A stretch of DNA of 64,000 bases from Thalassospira sp. MCCC 1A01428 (GCF_002115825.1 NZ_JFJZ01000007.1:62001-126000), one strand, 5' to 3'; counted from the first letter of the stretch, positions 34,539-42,896 are shown. Numbers and translations are program-made. The notes: generated by a model not told the origin, from the letters alone.

Positions 34539-35680
34539 TACATCACCTCGATTTCGGCCTGAAGGGCACCGGATGCCTTGATGGCCTGCAAAATTGTGAT
34601 CATGTCGCGCGGGCCAACGCCCAGGCTGTTCAAACCGCTAACCAGTTCCTGAAGCGTGACACCGGTATCGAGAATGCCCAGCTTTTTGTCCGCCCCTTCG
34701 TCAACCTGCACATCGGTGCGCGGGACGGTGGTGGTGGTGCCCCCTTGCGAGAAAGGCGAAGGTTGGGAGACCTGCGGGGTTTCGGTGACCCGGATGGTTA
34801 GATTGCCCTGGGCAATGGCAACGCGGTTGATGCGCACATTTTCGCCCATAACAATGGTACCGGTCGATTCATCAATCACCACCTTGGCAATCTGGTCCGG
34901 TTCGACGCGCAACTGTTCGATATCGGTCAGTAACGCCACCACATCCTTGTTATAGCGGTCCGGCACGGTAAGGCGAACAGTGCCAGGGTCGCTGGGACGG
35001 GAGGCAACCTCGCCAAGATAGGCGTTAATGGCGTTGGAAATGCGACGTGCCGTGGTGAAATCGGGGTTGCGCAGCACCACCGACATGGTTTTCATCGCAT
35101 TAAGATTAAAGTCGATTTCGCGTTCAATAATGGCGCCGTTGGCAATGCGTGCGGCGGTTGGAACACCCTTCACCACGGTTTGGGCATTGCCCTGCGCGCT
35201 AAAGCCGCCAACGGCAACCGGCCCCTGGGCAACAGCGTAAACTTCGCCGTCGGCACCGACCAGCGGGGTTACCAGCAAGGTGCCACCCTGAAGGCTTTTG
35301 GCGGTGCCAATAGCGCTGATATTGACGTCAATTTTCGACCCCTGGCGCGAAAAGGGCGGCAGGGTGCTTGTGACCATCACAGCGGCGATGTTGTCGGAAT
35401 CAAGGTTTTCGATCTGGTCGCGCACGTTAATGCCCAGTCGTTCGAGCATGGCAACCATGCTTTGGCGGGTAAATTCGGCGTCTTTCAAATCGTCGCCCGT
35501 GCCGTTCAAACCAACGACCAGGCCATAACCCACCAGCATGTTGTCACGGACACCTTCAAAATCGGCGATGTCCTTGATGCGGGACTGGGCATGGGCGGCT
35601 GATATGGGGGCCAGGGCGAAAATGCCCAGCGCTGCGATAATCGCTGCCTGAAATGCATATTTGCCAAGACGCTTGATCAT
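34538..35680 (-). CDS. flgI: FlgI, P-ring protein
   Basis: A 380-residue periplasmic ring subunit with a signal peptide (FQAAIIAALGIFALAPISAAHA-Q) and the conserved RIKDIADFEGVRDNMLVGYGLVVGLNGTGDDL. The start is set at ATG 35680, or 35689 three codons upstream. The longer frame to 35794 is rejected because it would begin upstream of the sigma-54 promoter at 35767-35781. It heads the operon flgI-flgJ-flgN-flgK-flgL-fliW and is divergent from fliX, as in Caulobacter. Confidence 0.95.
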   Translation of the reverse strand: MIKRLGKYAFQAAIIAALGIFALAPISAAHAQSRIKDIADFEGVRDNMLVGYGLVVGLNGTGDDLKDAEFTRQSMVAMLERLGINVRDQIENLDSDNIAAVMVTSTLPPFSRQGSKIDVNISAIGTAKSLQGGTLLVTPLVGADGEVYAVAQGPVAVGGFSAQGNAQTVVKGVPTAARIANGAIIEREIDFNLNAMKTMSVVLRNPDFTTARRISNAINAYLGEVASRPSDPGTVRLTVPDRYNKDVVALLTDIEQLRVEPDQIAKVVIDESTGTIVMGENVRINRVAIAQGNLTIRVTETPQVSQPSPFSQGGTTTTVPRTDVQVDEGADKKLGILDTGVTLQELVSGLNSLGVGPRDMITILQAIKASGALQAEIEVM

Positions 35681-35766
35681 GTTGGTCATTCCGCTGTGTC
35701 GGGGGCGAAAGTTACGCCGGTTAACTGGGCTGACAGGCAATGTGAAATGCCCTCGCCAGATACAAA

Positions 35767-35781
35767 GCGAAAAACGTGCCA
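35767..35781 (-). promoter_or_regulatory. Sigma-54 promoter of flgI
   Basis: Minus strand: TGGCACG-TTTT-TCGC. The -24 half is a perfect consensus; the -12 half has one change (TCGC for TTGC) and the invariant GC (35767-35768). Predicted start near 35755. Confidence 0.85.
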
Positions 35782-35888
35782 ATCGAGCATTCACAAGGTT
35801 CGCGCGTTAGGGAAATTTAAACGGTTCCAGTAAATTCAGCTGCTTATGCCCATCTGGCTGATGAAAAGGAGCCTCTGGCGGCCTGACC

Positions 35889-35903
35889 CGGCATTTTTTT
35901 CCG
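35889..35903. promoter_or_regulatory. Near-match FlbD dyad upstream of flgI
   Basis: CGGCA-TTTTT-TTCCG differs from GGCA-N5-TGCC at one base and lies about 110 bases upstream of the flgI -24 element, a usual enhancer distance. Confidence 0.4.
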
Positions 35904-36043
35904 GTTGCTGAAACGATGACTTTGGGGAAGACTCGACAAAGGATCAATTTGTCGCCAGATATAGGGCAGGATACGGAATTGATCGTGATTTTCCGGCAGG
36001 TCGTTATATGGGCCTGGAACGCAAAAATAAGGCAGTAGACAAA

Positions 36044-36490
36044 ATGAAGGTTAGCGGATCAAAAGGCACCACGTCGGGTGCGTCGACACGCAAGGCTTCG
36101 GGCACTGGTGGTAATGACCGGGGGTTTGCCAATGCCATGCGTTCCAGTGGCCCCGGGCCGGAACGGGCTGCGGCTGCGGGTGGATTGCATGCGCCATCAT
36201 CGGTCAGCGCGCTTGATGCGTTACTGGCCCTGCAACAAAGCGGTGACGCGCTGGATTCCCCGCGGAAACGCTCTGTTGCACGCGCAAAGACGCTGCTTGA
36301 TCAGCTTGACCGGGTGCGTCAGGCCTTGCTGGGCGGAGGCCTTCCGGCGTCGCAACTGGCGCAACTGGTTGATGTTGTGGGAAAACAACGCGAAGAAGTT
36401 GACGATCCGGCGTTAAGTGAGGTTCTTGATGAAATAGAGCTGCGCGCACGGGTTGAATTGGCAAAGCTGGATGTTGCCGGTTTGCGTTAG
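36044..36490 (+). CDS. fliX: FliX, regulator of FlbD
   Basis: A 148-residue protein resembling alphaproteobacterial FliX: N-terminal MKVSGSKGTTSG, a low-complexity Gly/Ser/Ala stretch, and a helical C-terminal half (SALDALLALQQ, RAKTLLDQLDRVRQALLGGGLPASQLAQLVDVV, LSEVLDEIELRARVELAKL). In Caulobacter FliX couples assembly of early flagellar structures to FlbD activity and its gene is divergent from flgI, the same arrangement as here. ATG 36008 could add twelve residues; 36044 fits the family better. Confidence 0.82.
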   Translation: MKVSGSKGTTSGASTRKASGTGGNDRGFANAMRSSGPGPERAAAAGGLHAPSSVSALDALLALQQSGDALDSPRKRSVARAKTLLDQLDRVRQALLGGGLPASQLAQLVDVVGKQREEVDDPALSEVLDEIELRARVELAKLDVAGLR

Positions 36491-36638
36491 TTGATGGCAA
36501 TTCCCTTAGGGTGTTGAAATTTAACCTGTTTCCGGTTTTTTTACGATAGATTTGGCGAAATTGTTCAATCAGCTTGCACGCATAGGCTGGTGCCTCTATA
36601 TTCCCGCGCGATCGGTGAGTCCTGTATAGAGGGCATAC

Positions 36639-37055
36639 ATGACTATCACATTACCACCTGACTATCGTCCCGCCGAGGACGAAGAGTTCATGAATCCGCG
36701 TCAGCGGGAATATTTCCGTCAGAAGCTTTTGGCCTGGCGGGCAGAACTTTTGCACGAATCATCAGAAACATTGGCGAATCTTCAGGACGGAGGATTGCAA
36801 GAACCCGATCTTACCGACCGCGCTTCTGCGGAGACAGAGCGGGCACTTGAGTTGCGGACGCGCGACCGTGCGCGCAAGCTGATTTCCAAGATTGACGCCG
36901 CTTTGCGCCGCATTGAAGACGGATCCTACGGTTACTGCGAAGAAACTGACGAACCGATCAGCCTTAAACGACTTGAAGCCCGTCCGATTGCAACCCTGAG
37001 CATTGAAGCCCAGGAACGCCACGAGCGGATGGAGCGTACCCGCCGCGACGATTGA
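36639..37055 (+). CDS. dksA: DksA, RNA polymerase-binding regulator
   Basis: A 138-residue DksA: coiled coil (LLAWRAELLHESSETLANLQDGG ... DLTDRASAETERALELRTRDRARKLISKIDAALRRIEDGSYGYCEETDEPISLKRLEARPIATLSIEAQERHE). The tip Asp in DLTDRAS is present. Only one Cys of the four-Cys zinc finger remains, as in other alphaproteobacterial DksA, which fold without zinc. It works with ppGpp to adjust transcription at RNA polymerase. It stands alone among flagellar genes and ends at a strong terminator. Confidence 0.95.
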   Translation: MTITLPPDYRPAEDEEFMNPRQREYFRQKLLAWRAELLHESSETLANLQDGGLQEPDLTDRASAETERALELRTRDRARKLISKIDAALRRIEDGSYGYCEETDEPISLKRLEARPIATLSIEAQERHERMERTRRDD

Positions 37056-37161
37056 TCGCAGCGGTAAAAAAATACGGTAAAAAGACGGGATCGACTTAGA
37101 AACCGCAGCCGAAAAAATTCGTTTCTTGTGGGAGAAACGCTAAAACGGGGATACCCGGCAA

Positions 37162-37195
37162 GGGATCGGTCCAAACAGACCGGTCCCTTTCTTTT
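37162..37195 (+). terminator. Rho-independent terminator of dksA
   Basis: GGGATCGGTC (37162-37171), loop CAAACA, GACCGGTCCC (37178-37187) form a 10-bp stem with one G-U pair, followed by TTTCTTTT. Confidence 0.9.
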
Positions 37196-37262
37196 GGGCG
37201 CAAGCCGGGTAGATTTTGTGTCTTTGCGTCAAGGGGAATGGGCTGCGTTGCCATGTCGGCAC

Positions 37263-37296
37263 AATAAAACCGGCTGGCAATTTCTTGCCAGCCGGT
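37263..37296 (-). terminator. Rho-independent terminator of flgH
   Basis: ACCGGCTGGCAA (37269-37280) and TTGCCAGCCGGT (37285-37296) form a perfect 12-bp stem with a 4-base loop; on the minus strand TTTTATT follows. Confidence 0.88.
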
Positions 37297-37359
37297 CGTC
37301 GGGGCGGGCAACATGCCCGTCTGCGGAACCCCCGAAGTCTTATTCACAATCTGCCAGGG

Positions 37360-38157
37360 TCAGAACGGTAACAGGATATCCATAATCTCGCTGCCATACC
37401 GGGGTTGTTGCACGTCGGAAATGGTGCCGCGTCCGCCATATGAAATGCGGGCTTCGGCAATTTTGTCATAGGATACGGTATTGGCCGATGTAATGTCGGC
37501 GGCCCGGATGACACCGGCGACCTGCACTTCGCGCACTTCGGCGTTAACGCGAATTTCCTGCCGGCCATGAATGACATAATTGCCGTTAGGCAAAACCTGC
37601 ACAATAATCGCCGCGACCTTAAGATCGATGGTTTCGGTACGATCCAGCGTGCCGCCGCCCGAATTGGACGAATTGCTGTCGATGTTAAACAGATTTGACG
37701 GGTCAATCGTTTCTGGCAAAACCTTGGTAAACTGGCTTTCCAGCCCCAGTAACGACGGAATCCCCATGTCTTCGGAATTTTTCCGTGTGCGTGCGGTTGT
37801 ATTGGCCAATTGCGCCTTGTCATCAATCGCGATGCTGACGGTCAAAATGTCACCCACCTGGCTGGCGCGCTGATCCTTGAAAAAGGACCGCGCCCCGGTG
37901 CGCCACAACGAATTCGGGTTGCTTTCGGCAACCTGGGGGGCTGGCATGGGCATACTGACCGGGCGATAGCCGGGGCTTTGGGTCGGGTTATTGATTCCAG
38001 ACAGTTTCGGTGCCTCGCCAACTTCTGACAGGCGACGCATGGTGTTGCACCCCGATAACAAGGCCGTCGCACATATCAGCGACAGGGTCATTGCCAGCCG
38101 GGGAAATTTATTCGGGTGCCGTGAGGGCACCCTTGTCGGGGTTTTGATAAAGGTCAT
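37360..38157 (-). CDS. flgH: FlgH, L-ring lipoprotein
   Basis: A 265-residue outer-membrane ring lipoprotein. The lipobox LLSGC near residue 40 marks lipid attachment; conserved segments are NSLWRTGARSFFKDQRASQVGDILTVSIAIDDKA, NGNYVIHGRQEIRVNAEVREVQVAGVIR and ISYGGRGTISDVQQPRYGSEIMDILLPF. ATG 38157 has a GGAGG site; the upstream frame to 38193 is rejected because it overlaps the sigma-54 promoter. In other genomes flgH follows flgA; here three foreign genes separate them and flgH has its own promoter. Confidence 0.95.
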   Translation of the reverse strand: MTFIKTPTRVPSRHPNKFPRLAMTLSLICATALLSGCNTMRRLSEVGEAPKLSGINNPTQSPGYRPVSMPMPAPQVAESNPNSLWRTGARSFFKDQRASQVGDILTVSIAIDDKAQLANTTARTRKNSEDMGIPSLLGLESQFTKVLPETIDPSNLFNIDSNSSNSGGGTLDRTETIDLKVAAIIVQVLPNGNYVIHGRQEIRVNAEVREVQVAGVIRAADITSANTVSYDKIAEARISYGGRGTISDVQQPRYGSEIMDILLPF

Positions 38158-38189
38158 TTTATCCTCCTGGGTTCCGCACAGTGTAACTA

Positions 38190-38204
38190 GCAACCTTCGT
38201 GCCA
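38190..38204 (-). promoter_or_regulatory. Sigma-54 promoter of flgH
   Basis: Minus strand: TGGCACG-AAGG-TTGC, identical to the consensus at every fixed position. GG at 38202-38203, GC at 38190-38191; start expected near 38178, about 21 bases before the ATG. Confidence 0.92.
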
Positions 38205-38222
38205 GTTATGTGTCGCCCAGGA

Positions 38223-38237
38223 CGGCAAACCTTGCCG
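38223..38237. promoter_or_regulatory. Candidate FlbD-binding dyad upstream of flgH
   Basis: CGGCA-AACCT-TGCCG, a perfect dyad (with inner A-T pairs, CGGCAA/TTGCCG) that begins about 20 bases upstream of the -24 element. This is closer than most enhancers. Confidence 0.55.
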
Positions 38238-38503
38238 GGCCTGTGCCGGGCGGGCCGGCCATGCTCAAACAGGGCGGAGTTCCGGGCAATACCCCAAAAT
38301 TCTGGTCAGAAAAAATCAACGTCCTTACCTGACGATGGATAAAACCAGGAAGGCGTGAGGAGGGAGCCATCACAGGGGGGTATATCCGCGACTGGGGCAG
38401 ATCTTTTGGTTTTGTCGGTAATGAGGATGGTTAAGGTTATGGTTACATGTTTAATCTGCCAACCTGCCGTCACACGGTTTTGCATTATGGCCGTGCCAGC
38501 TGA

Positions 38504-38932
38504 TTAAATGGTAACGCCCATCGCAAGGGCAATTTTCTGAAAATCGGCTTCGGAGAGTTTTCGTTTTGCTCCTCGCATGACGAAGCCCCAATATGCCGCC
38601 CGGCCTTGTGTCAGTTCCAGTTCTTCAAGAAGTGGCCGGATCGGGGCAGGGGTTGCCGCAAGCAGGTAATCCACATCAACACGGTGCGGATGAAACCCCA
38701 TGGATTGATCCGCTTGATAGGGTTTTTCGGACGTAATTTGACCAATCGTCGTAAACGCTTGCACAGGCACACCGCCGTCGATTTCTTCGCGCGGAGAATA
38801 ATAGATAATCCAGTCGCCTTTCTGTAGTCCGCTTATGGCAGATTGCTTGCCATGTCCAAGCTGGGCGAACCCGCCATCACGGCCTGCCCTTGCATGTCGG
38901 GCGCAGGCAACGCCCATCCAGTAACGGGTCAT
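38504..38932 (-). CDS. EVE domain protein (UPF0310-like)
   Basis: A 142-residue protein: MTRYWMGVACARHARAGRDGGFAQLGHGKQSAISGLQKGDWIIYYSPREEI is typical of EVE-domain proteins of the PUA-like superfamily, which are thought to bind modified bases. The C-terminus (ELTQGRAAYWGFVMRGAKRKLSEADFQKIALAMG) also fits. ATG 38932 is preferred; the frame extends to 39019 but overlaps the VOC gene. It starts just after the VOC gene, so the two are probably co-transcribed. It is unrelated to flagella. Confidence 0.8.
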   Translation of the reverse strand: MTRYWMGVACARHARAGRDGGFAQLGHGKQSAISGLQKGDWIIYYSPREEIDGGVPVQAFTTIGQITSEKPYQADQSMGFHPHRVDVDYLLAATPAPIRPLLEELELTQGRAAYWGFVMRGAKRKLSEADFQKIALAMGVTI

Positions 38933-38933
38933 A

Positions 38934-39311
38934 TCACACCTTCTGATCCATTGCGGTATGAACGGTGATCGTATAGCCAAAGGGATCGCGGAATGCGAAA
39001 TATCGCCCAAACGGGCCATCTTTTGGGGGGAAGACGATCTCTATCCGGTCAGCGGCAAGTTCCGCGTGCAGGGTATCGGCATCATTGCAGGCAAACCAGA
39101 GTGCGATACCGGCCCCAAGGAAATCTTTCGCAGATGAAAGGTCTGTTATGGGTTTGCGAACCGCGAAAGGGACCGGCTTGCTGTCGAACACCACAGCACC
39201 CGGAGGCCCCTGCATGATCGGAAGGCCAAGCTTGCCGTGGTAAAAATCCCTGGCGGCTTCCAGATCATCGGCCTGAATGCCCACAAAATCGATGCCAGTA
39301 AGATATGCCAT
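38934..39311 (-). CDS. VOC/glyoxalase-family protein
   Basis: A 125-residue vicinal-oxygen-chelate protein: DFVGIQADDLEAARDFYHGKLGLPI at the N-terminus and FGRYFAFRDPFGYTITVHTA at the C-terminus are the paired beta-alpha-beta-beta-beta units of the fold. Metal ligands cannot all be assigned. It is divergent from a MarR-type regulator across a 60-base gap with an inverted repeat, which suggests control by that regulator. Confidence 0.82.
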   Translation of the reverse strand: MAYLTGIDFVGIQADDLEAARDFYHGKLGLPIMQGPPGAVVFDSKPVPFAVRKPITDLSSAKDFLGAGIALWFACNDADTLHAELAADRIEIVFPPKDGPFGRYFAFRDPFGYTITVHTAMDQKV

Positions 39312-39336
39312 ACTTTTTCTCCTGATTGGATGTATA

Positions 39337-39354
39337 ATATCAACTTCCTGATAT
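39337..39354. promoter_or_regulatory. Candidate MarR operator between VOC and marR genes
   Basis: ATATCA (39337-39342) and TGATAT (39349-39354) are perfect 6-base arms with a 6-base spacer, in the short divergent gap. Size and place fit a MarR-family operator. Confidence 0.5.
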
Positions 39355-39371
39355 GTTATAAGGAACCTGAT

Positions 39372-39803
39372 ATGATAAAGGAAGGCAGTCTGGAAAGGTC
39401 TCTGGGCTACAATTTAAAAAGAACCCAGCATCGCTTGCGTCGCCGGATGGACGAGGCCTTGAAAAGCTGTGGTTTATCAACAGCGCAAAATGCGGTGCTT
39501 GCCGCGCTGATGGCCCAGCCAGACATGACAAATGCCGATCTTGCAAATGCAGCATTTATCACGCCGCAATCCATGCAATCTGTGCTGGCGGGGCTGGAGA
39601 CAGCGGGATATGTGGTCAGACGGCAGGACGATCACCACAAGCGCCGTCAACTTGCCCGGTTAACCCCAAGTGGCGAGGAACTGGCCTTGCAAGGCCGAGC
39701 GGCAATTGTGCAAGTCGAGGAAGCCCTTGCCAAAGCCGTGGCACCTCTTTCGGAGGACGAGGCATTGGCCCTGCTTTACCGTCTTCAGAAAGCGCTGGAT
39801 TAA
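39372..39803 (+). CDS. MarR-family transcriptional regulator
   Basis: A 143-residue winged-helix regulator: LGYNLKRTQHRLRRRMDEAL (dimer helix), LSTAQNAVLAALMAQPDMTNADLANAAFITPQSMQSVLAGLETAGYVVRRQDDHHKRRQLARLTPSGEEL (DNA-binding helices and wing). ATG 39372 has AGGAA at correct spacing; the frame extends further upstream but those residues do not fit the family. It probably controls the divergent VOC-EVE pair and itself. Confidence 0.88.
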   Translation: MIKEGSLERSLGYNLKRTQHRLRRRMDEALKSCGLSTAQNAVLAALMAQPDMTNADLANAAFITPQSMQSVLAGLETAGYVVRRQDDHHKRRQLARLTPSGEELALQGRAAIVQVEEALAKAVAPLSEDEALALLYRLQKALD

Positions 39804-39850
39804 AGGAGAGGTGCTTTGCCCGGTTTGTCCGGGGTTTGGATGTCGCGAGA

Positions 39851-40807
39851 TTACTGGCTCATGGCCGGGATGGCGCGCACATCGTTTTCTGCGGTGACTT
39901 CAACCTGAATGGTTTTGTTGCTTTGCAAATTAACCACCCGGATCACATCCCCGGCGGATCCGTTTTCAAGGGCTTTTCCCCGTGCGGTAAGCGACATGTT
40001 TGGGGTTTCAAGCCGGATCGTCACAATTGCCCCGCGTTTTACCAGAATGGGGGCTGTGAAATCGCGGTTTAGTAATGGTTCGCCGGGGTTGACGCTGCGG
40101 CGTACTTCCTTGCCGATAACATCGGCGGGGTCACGCAGGACATTGGCTTGCAGGCGGTCGCTGCGAACATCGCGCATTTCGACCTGATCGGGGCGCACGA
40201 TGTCGCCGCGCTGTACCGAATCAACTAAAACAGGTACCTGTTCAAGGGGGAAATAACGCCCGCTCATGCGATAGGTGCGTTGCTGGGCCGTGCCGCGCCC
40301 TGTGGTAACGTCGGCAATAAACCGGCCGGTGCGACGGTTGATATTGATACCGGTGATTTCAAGCTGAACCGGGGCGTTAACCGGCAGCTCGATGCGAAAG
40401 GTTTCCCCGCCCATATCCACGGCAAAAGGTGCCGGTATGCCGTTTTCCGACAAGGCCCCGTGGATGGCATCGGAAATTTCATCCATGCCGATGGTTTGGC
40501 TGTCGCGAATTACAATTGTTTGGTCGGCTGTTGTGCGCGGGCGCCAGGCAACCTTGTATCGCTGGGCAATTCCTGCCAGCCAGCGATAATCAAGCACTGC
40601 CTGTTGGCCAGGCTGCGGTGCGTGGGCCACGGCAACATCTTCCTGTTCAACCGGCAGGCCGCTAAAAAGGTCGCCCAAGGTGACATAGGCCCCTTCGATA
40701 TGGGCCTGTGGGCGCAAAAGAATATCCATTTCCTGTGCTTGCAGGTTTCCCGGCAGCAGGAACAACAAGGCCAGCGCAAGGGCAGAAAGGGTGTTTCGCA
40801 TCATCAT
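39851..40807 (-). CDS. flgA: FlgA, P-ring assembly chaperone
   Basis: A 318-residue periplasmic protein with signal peptide (MRNTLSALALALLFLLPGNLQA-Q) and the C-terminal SAF-type FlgA region (VPVLVDSVQRGDIVRPDQVEMRDVRSDRLQANVLRDPADVIGKEVRRSVNPGEPLLNRDFTAPILVKRGAIVTIRLETPNMSLTARGKALENGSAGDVIRVVNLQSNKTIQVEV). Three adjacent Met codons (40807-40799) leave the exact start open. FlgA helps FlgI build the P ring. It follows flgG. Confidence 0.93.
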   Translation of the reverse strand: MMMRNTLSALALALLFLLPGNLQAQEMDILLRPQAHIEGAYVTLGDLFSGLPVEQEDVAVAHAPQPGQQAVLDYRWLAGIAQRYKVAWRPRTTADQTIVIRDSQTIGMDEISDAIHGALSENGIPAPFAVDMGGETFRIELPVNAPVQLEITGININRRTGRFIADVTTGRGTAQQRTYRMSGRYFPLEQVPVLVDSVQRGDIVRPDQVEMRDVRSDRLQANVLRDPADVIGKEVRRSVNPGEPLLNRDFTAPILVKRGAIVTIRLETPNMSLTARGKALENGSAGDVIRVVNLQSNKTIQVEVTAENDVRAIPAMSQ

Positions 40808-40955
40808 GCCTGTGATGTTAGCACCAAAATAACAATGACAGGTAAAGCAAAACACAAACCGGACAATTCAGGCCGGAAAACGCCGGACTGGCCGGTTTCG
40901 CAATGCCGGGTCTTGTTTTCCGGGTTCTGGTTTTAACGAACCTGTGCGGTGTTAA

Positions 40956-41741
40956 TTATCGCAGGTTGCTGATTGCGCTCATCATTTCGTCGGTCGTCGA
41001 GATGGATTTTGAATTCATTTCATAGGCGCGCTGGGCCTTGATCAGGTTGGTGATTTCCTGAACCACGTTAACGTTCGATGATTCAAGATATCCCTGCAGC
41101 AGGGTGCCAAACCCCACCGATCCGGCGGTGCCGGTATTGGGGGTGCCCGATGCGTCGGTTTCCAGAAACAGGTTGTCACCAAGTGCGCTCATGCCGGCCG
41201 GGTTGATGAAGGTTGCCAGCTGAATCTGGCCCAGATTCTGCGGGGCGACCTGCCCGTCAATTTCGGCGTAAACCTCGCCCGATCCGTTAATGGTAACCGA
41301 TGTTGCATTGTTTGGCACCGTGATGCCGGGCTGAATGGCATAACCATCCTTGGTGACGATCTGTCCGTTAGCATCAAGTTTGAACGTACCATCACGGGTA
41401 TAGGCGGTTTCGCCACTGGGCAAATCGACCTGAAAATACCCGCGTCCCTGCAAGGCAACGTCAAGTTCGTTTTCGGTCAGGGTAACACTGCCCTGGCCGG
41501 TATAACGGCCAATAGCGGCGGTTTTTACACCCAGACCAACCTGCACACCAACCGGCACAATGGTTCCGGTGTCTGATGACGGTGAACCGGCCCGGCGCAA
41601 ATCCTGATATAACAGGTCCTGAAACTCGGCGCGCTGGCGTTTATAACCGGTCGTCGTCATGTTGGCGATGTTGTTCGATGTCACATCCACGTTGGTGGAT
41701 TGTGCCATCATGCCAAGGGCTCCGATATCGAGTGACCGCAT
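40956..41741 (-). CDS. flgG: FlgG, distal rod protein
   Basis: A 261-residue FlgG of standard length: MRSLDIGALGMMAQSTNVDVTSNNIANMTTTGYKRQRAEFQDLLYQ at the start and LLQGYLESSNVNVVQEITNLIKAQRAYEMNSKSISTTDEMMSAISNLR at the end, with GRGYFQVDLPSGETAYTRDGTFKLDANGQIVTKDGY between. It makes the distal rod. It lies between flgF and flgA on one transcript. Confidence 0.97.
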   Translation of the reverse strand: MRSLDIGALGMMAQSTNVDVTSNNIANMTTTGYKRQRAEFQDLLYQDLRRAGSPSSDTGTIVPVGVQVGLGVKTAAIGRYTGQGSVTLTENELDVALQGRGYFQVDLPSGETAYTRDGTFKLDANGQIVTKDGYAIQPGITVPNNATSVTINGSGEVYAEIDGQVAPQNLGQIQLATFINPAGMSALGDNLFLETDASGTPNTGTAGSVGFGTLLQGYLESSNVNVVQEITNLIKAQRAYEMNSKSISTTDEMMSAISNLR

Positions 41742-41816
41742 TTTTGTCTCCTCTCTGCGCGTGATGCGCTGTCTTGGTGGTTCTGCCCCGGGGGCAGAAC
41801 AAACGGTTCATATCAA

Positions 41817-42557
41817 TCAGGCGCGGACATCGCCCAGTTTGCTGATCATGTCGCGCTGGCGCTGGTTTTCATTTTCAAGGGTTCTGGTAACCGATTGGTA
41901 TGTTCGCAAAACCTCGATCATATCGACCATCGCCGTAATCGGATTGACGTTGGATTTTTCCAAAGACCCCTGAACAATCCCCGGGCTTTCAACCGCCTGG
42001 GGTTGCTGATCGGTATTATACAGGGACGATCCTTCAGGCTTTAACTGCTGGATATTATCAAAGGTGGAAACGGCAAGGCGGCCGATTTGGCCGACATCGG
42101 TGGAAACGGTGCCATCGCCAGCAATGGTCACGCGGGTGTCAGCCTGACCAAAAAACAGCGGCTGTCCGGCGTCTGTCAGCACCGGATAACCTTCTGATGT
42201 GATCAGCTGCCCGCCGGGATCCAGCGAAAAATTGCCATTGCGCGTATATCGGGTGCCATTGGGGGTATCGACCGAAAAATACATGTCGGGTTTGGTCAGG
42301 GCCACGTCAAAATCGCGTTCGGTGGTTTCGATATTGCCCACCGTGGTATCGCGATACTGGCCAATATCCTGTACCAGCGCAATTTTACGTTCGCCGCGAA
42401 ACGGGGCATCCTTGTTTGCCGCCATCCAGTCGGTAAACATCATGTTTTGCTGTTTGTACCCGTTGGTGTCCATATTGGCCAGGTTCTGCGTGATGGTGTT
42501 CATCTTGCTACGCAAAACCATCTGGCGCGACAGGGCGATATAGGATGTATTTTCCAT
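41817..42557 (-). CDS. flgF: FlgF, proximal rod protein
   Basis: A 246-residue FlgF: MENTSYIALSRQMVLRSKMNTITQNLANMDTNGYKQQNMMFTDWM and VQGSLEKSNVNPITAMVDMIEVLRTYQSVTRTLENENQRQRDMISKLGDV are the rod-protein ends. It heads flgF-flgG-flgA and has a sigma-54 promoter 48-62 bases upstream of its ATG. Confidence 0.95.
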   Translation of the reverse strand: MENTSYIALSRQMVLRSKMNTITQNLANMDTNGYKQQNMMFTDWMAANKDAPFRGERKIALVQDIGQYRDTTVGNIETTERDFDVALTKPDMYFSVDTPNGTRYTRNGNFSLDPGGQLITSEGYPVLTDAGQPLFFGQADTRVTIAGDGTVSTDVGQIGRLAVSTFDNIQQLKPEGSSLYNTDQQPQAVESPGIVQGSLEKSNVNPITAMVDMIEVLRTYQSVTRTLENENQRQRDMISKLGDVRA

Positions 42558-42604
42558 GGTGGGTCATATCCCGCTTGCAGGCAAAATTGGTTGCCAACGA
42601 TAAT

Positions 42605-42619
42605 GCGAATGCCGTGCCA
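42605..42619 (-). promoter_or_regulatory. Sigma-54 promoter of flgF
   Basis: Minus strand: TGGCACG-GCAT-TCGC, followed by A. The -24 half is perfect; the -12 half has the same TCGC variant as flgI. GG at 42617-42618, GC at 42605-42606; start near 42593. Confidence 0.87.
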
Positions 42620-42789
42620 GATTGATAAAATTCAATAAAAACAATGCAATGAGCGCATTGGGTAAAACTTGCCGGATTAAAATATGCCATTGATCAGGCA
42701 AGAAAGGCCCCTGTACCGGCGATTGTGGAATACCGGGTGCAAAACCGGTTATTGCCCTTTGCCGTGTTCGGACATGGCACAGACTTTGG

Positions 42790-42894
42790 CGGCAGGTGCC
42801 GCAACAGCGCCCATATGCGGCGGTTCGCACGGTATTTACGGCGATATTGGCTGGCTAATCTGCCGGGCGTTGGCGACAGGGCAGGGGGATGCCC
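42790..42894. repeat. GGCA/TGCC dyads with non-standard spacing
   Basis: CGGCA-GG-TGCCG (42790-42801) and GGGCA-GGGGGA-TGCCC (42879-42894) have the same half-sites as the proposed FlbD box but spacers of 2 and 6. They may be weak sites in a shared flgF/fliL enhancer, or chance. Confidence 0.35.
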
Positions 42895-42896
42895 GT

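Larger units (their letters stand above)
35681..36043. other. Divergent control region between flgI and fliX
   Basis: About 360 bases with no supported gene. It contains the flgI sigma-54 promoter, a near-match to the GGCA-N5-TGCC dyad and the leader of fliX. I found no sigma-54 element facing fliX. Confidence 0.6.
37056..37359. other. Intergenic region between dksA and flgH
   Basis: These 304 bases contain two strong terminators facing each other and a short GGGCA-ACA-TGCCC hairpin near 37306. I see no gene; the ORFs are short and without features. Confidence 0.6.
38158..38503. other. Intergenic region upstream of flgH
   Basis: The 346 bases carry the flgH sigma-54 promoter and a GGCA-N5-TGCC dyad close to flgH. 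The rest (about 38240-38500) holds no gene or clear site that I can support. Confidence 0.55.

Noticed and set aside
42583-42598. GGCAA-N6-TTGCC dyad near the flgF start as an FlbD box
   Set aside because: As GGCA/TGCC the spacer is 8, not 5, and it lies downstream of the predicted start; kept out of the motif set.
42774-42788. TGGCACAGACTTTGG as a sigma-54 promoter for fliL
   Set aside because: The invariant -12 GC is GG here, and it is over 400 bases from fliL.
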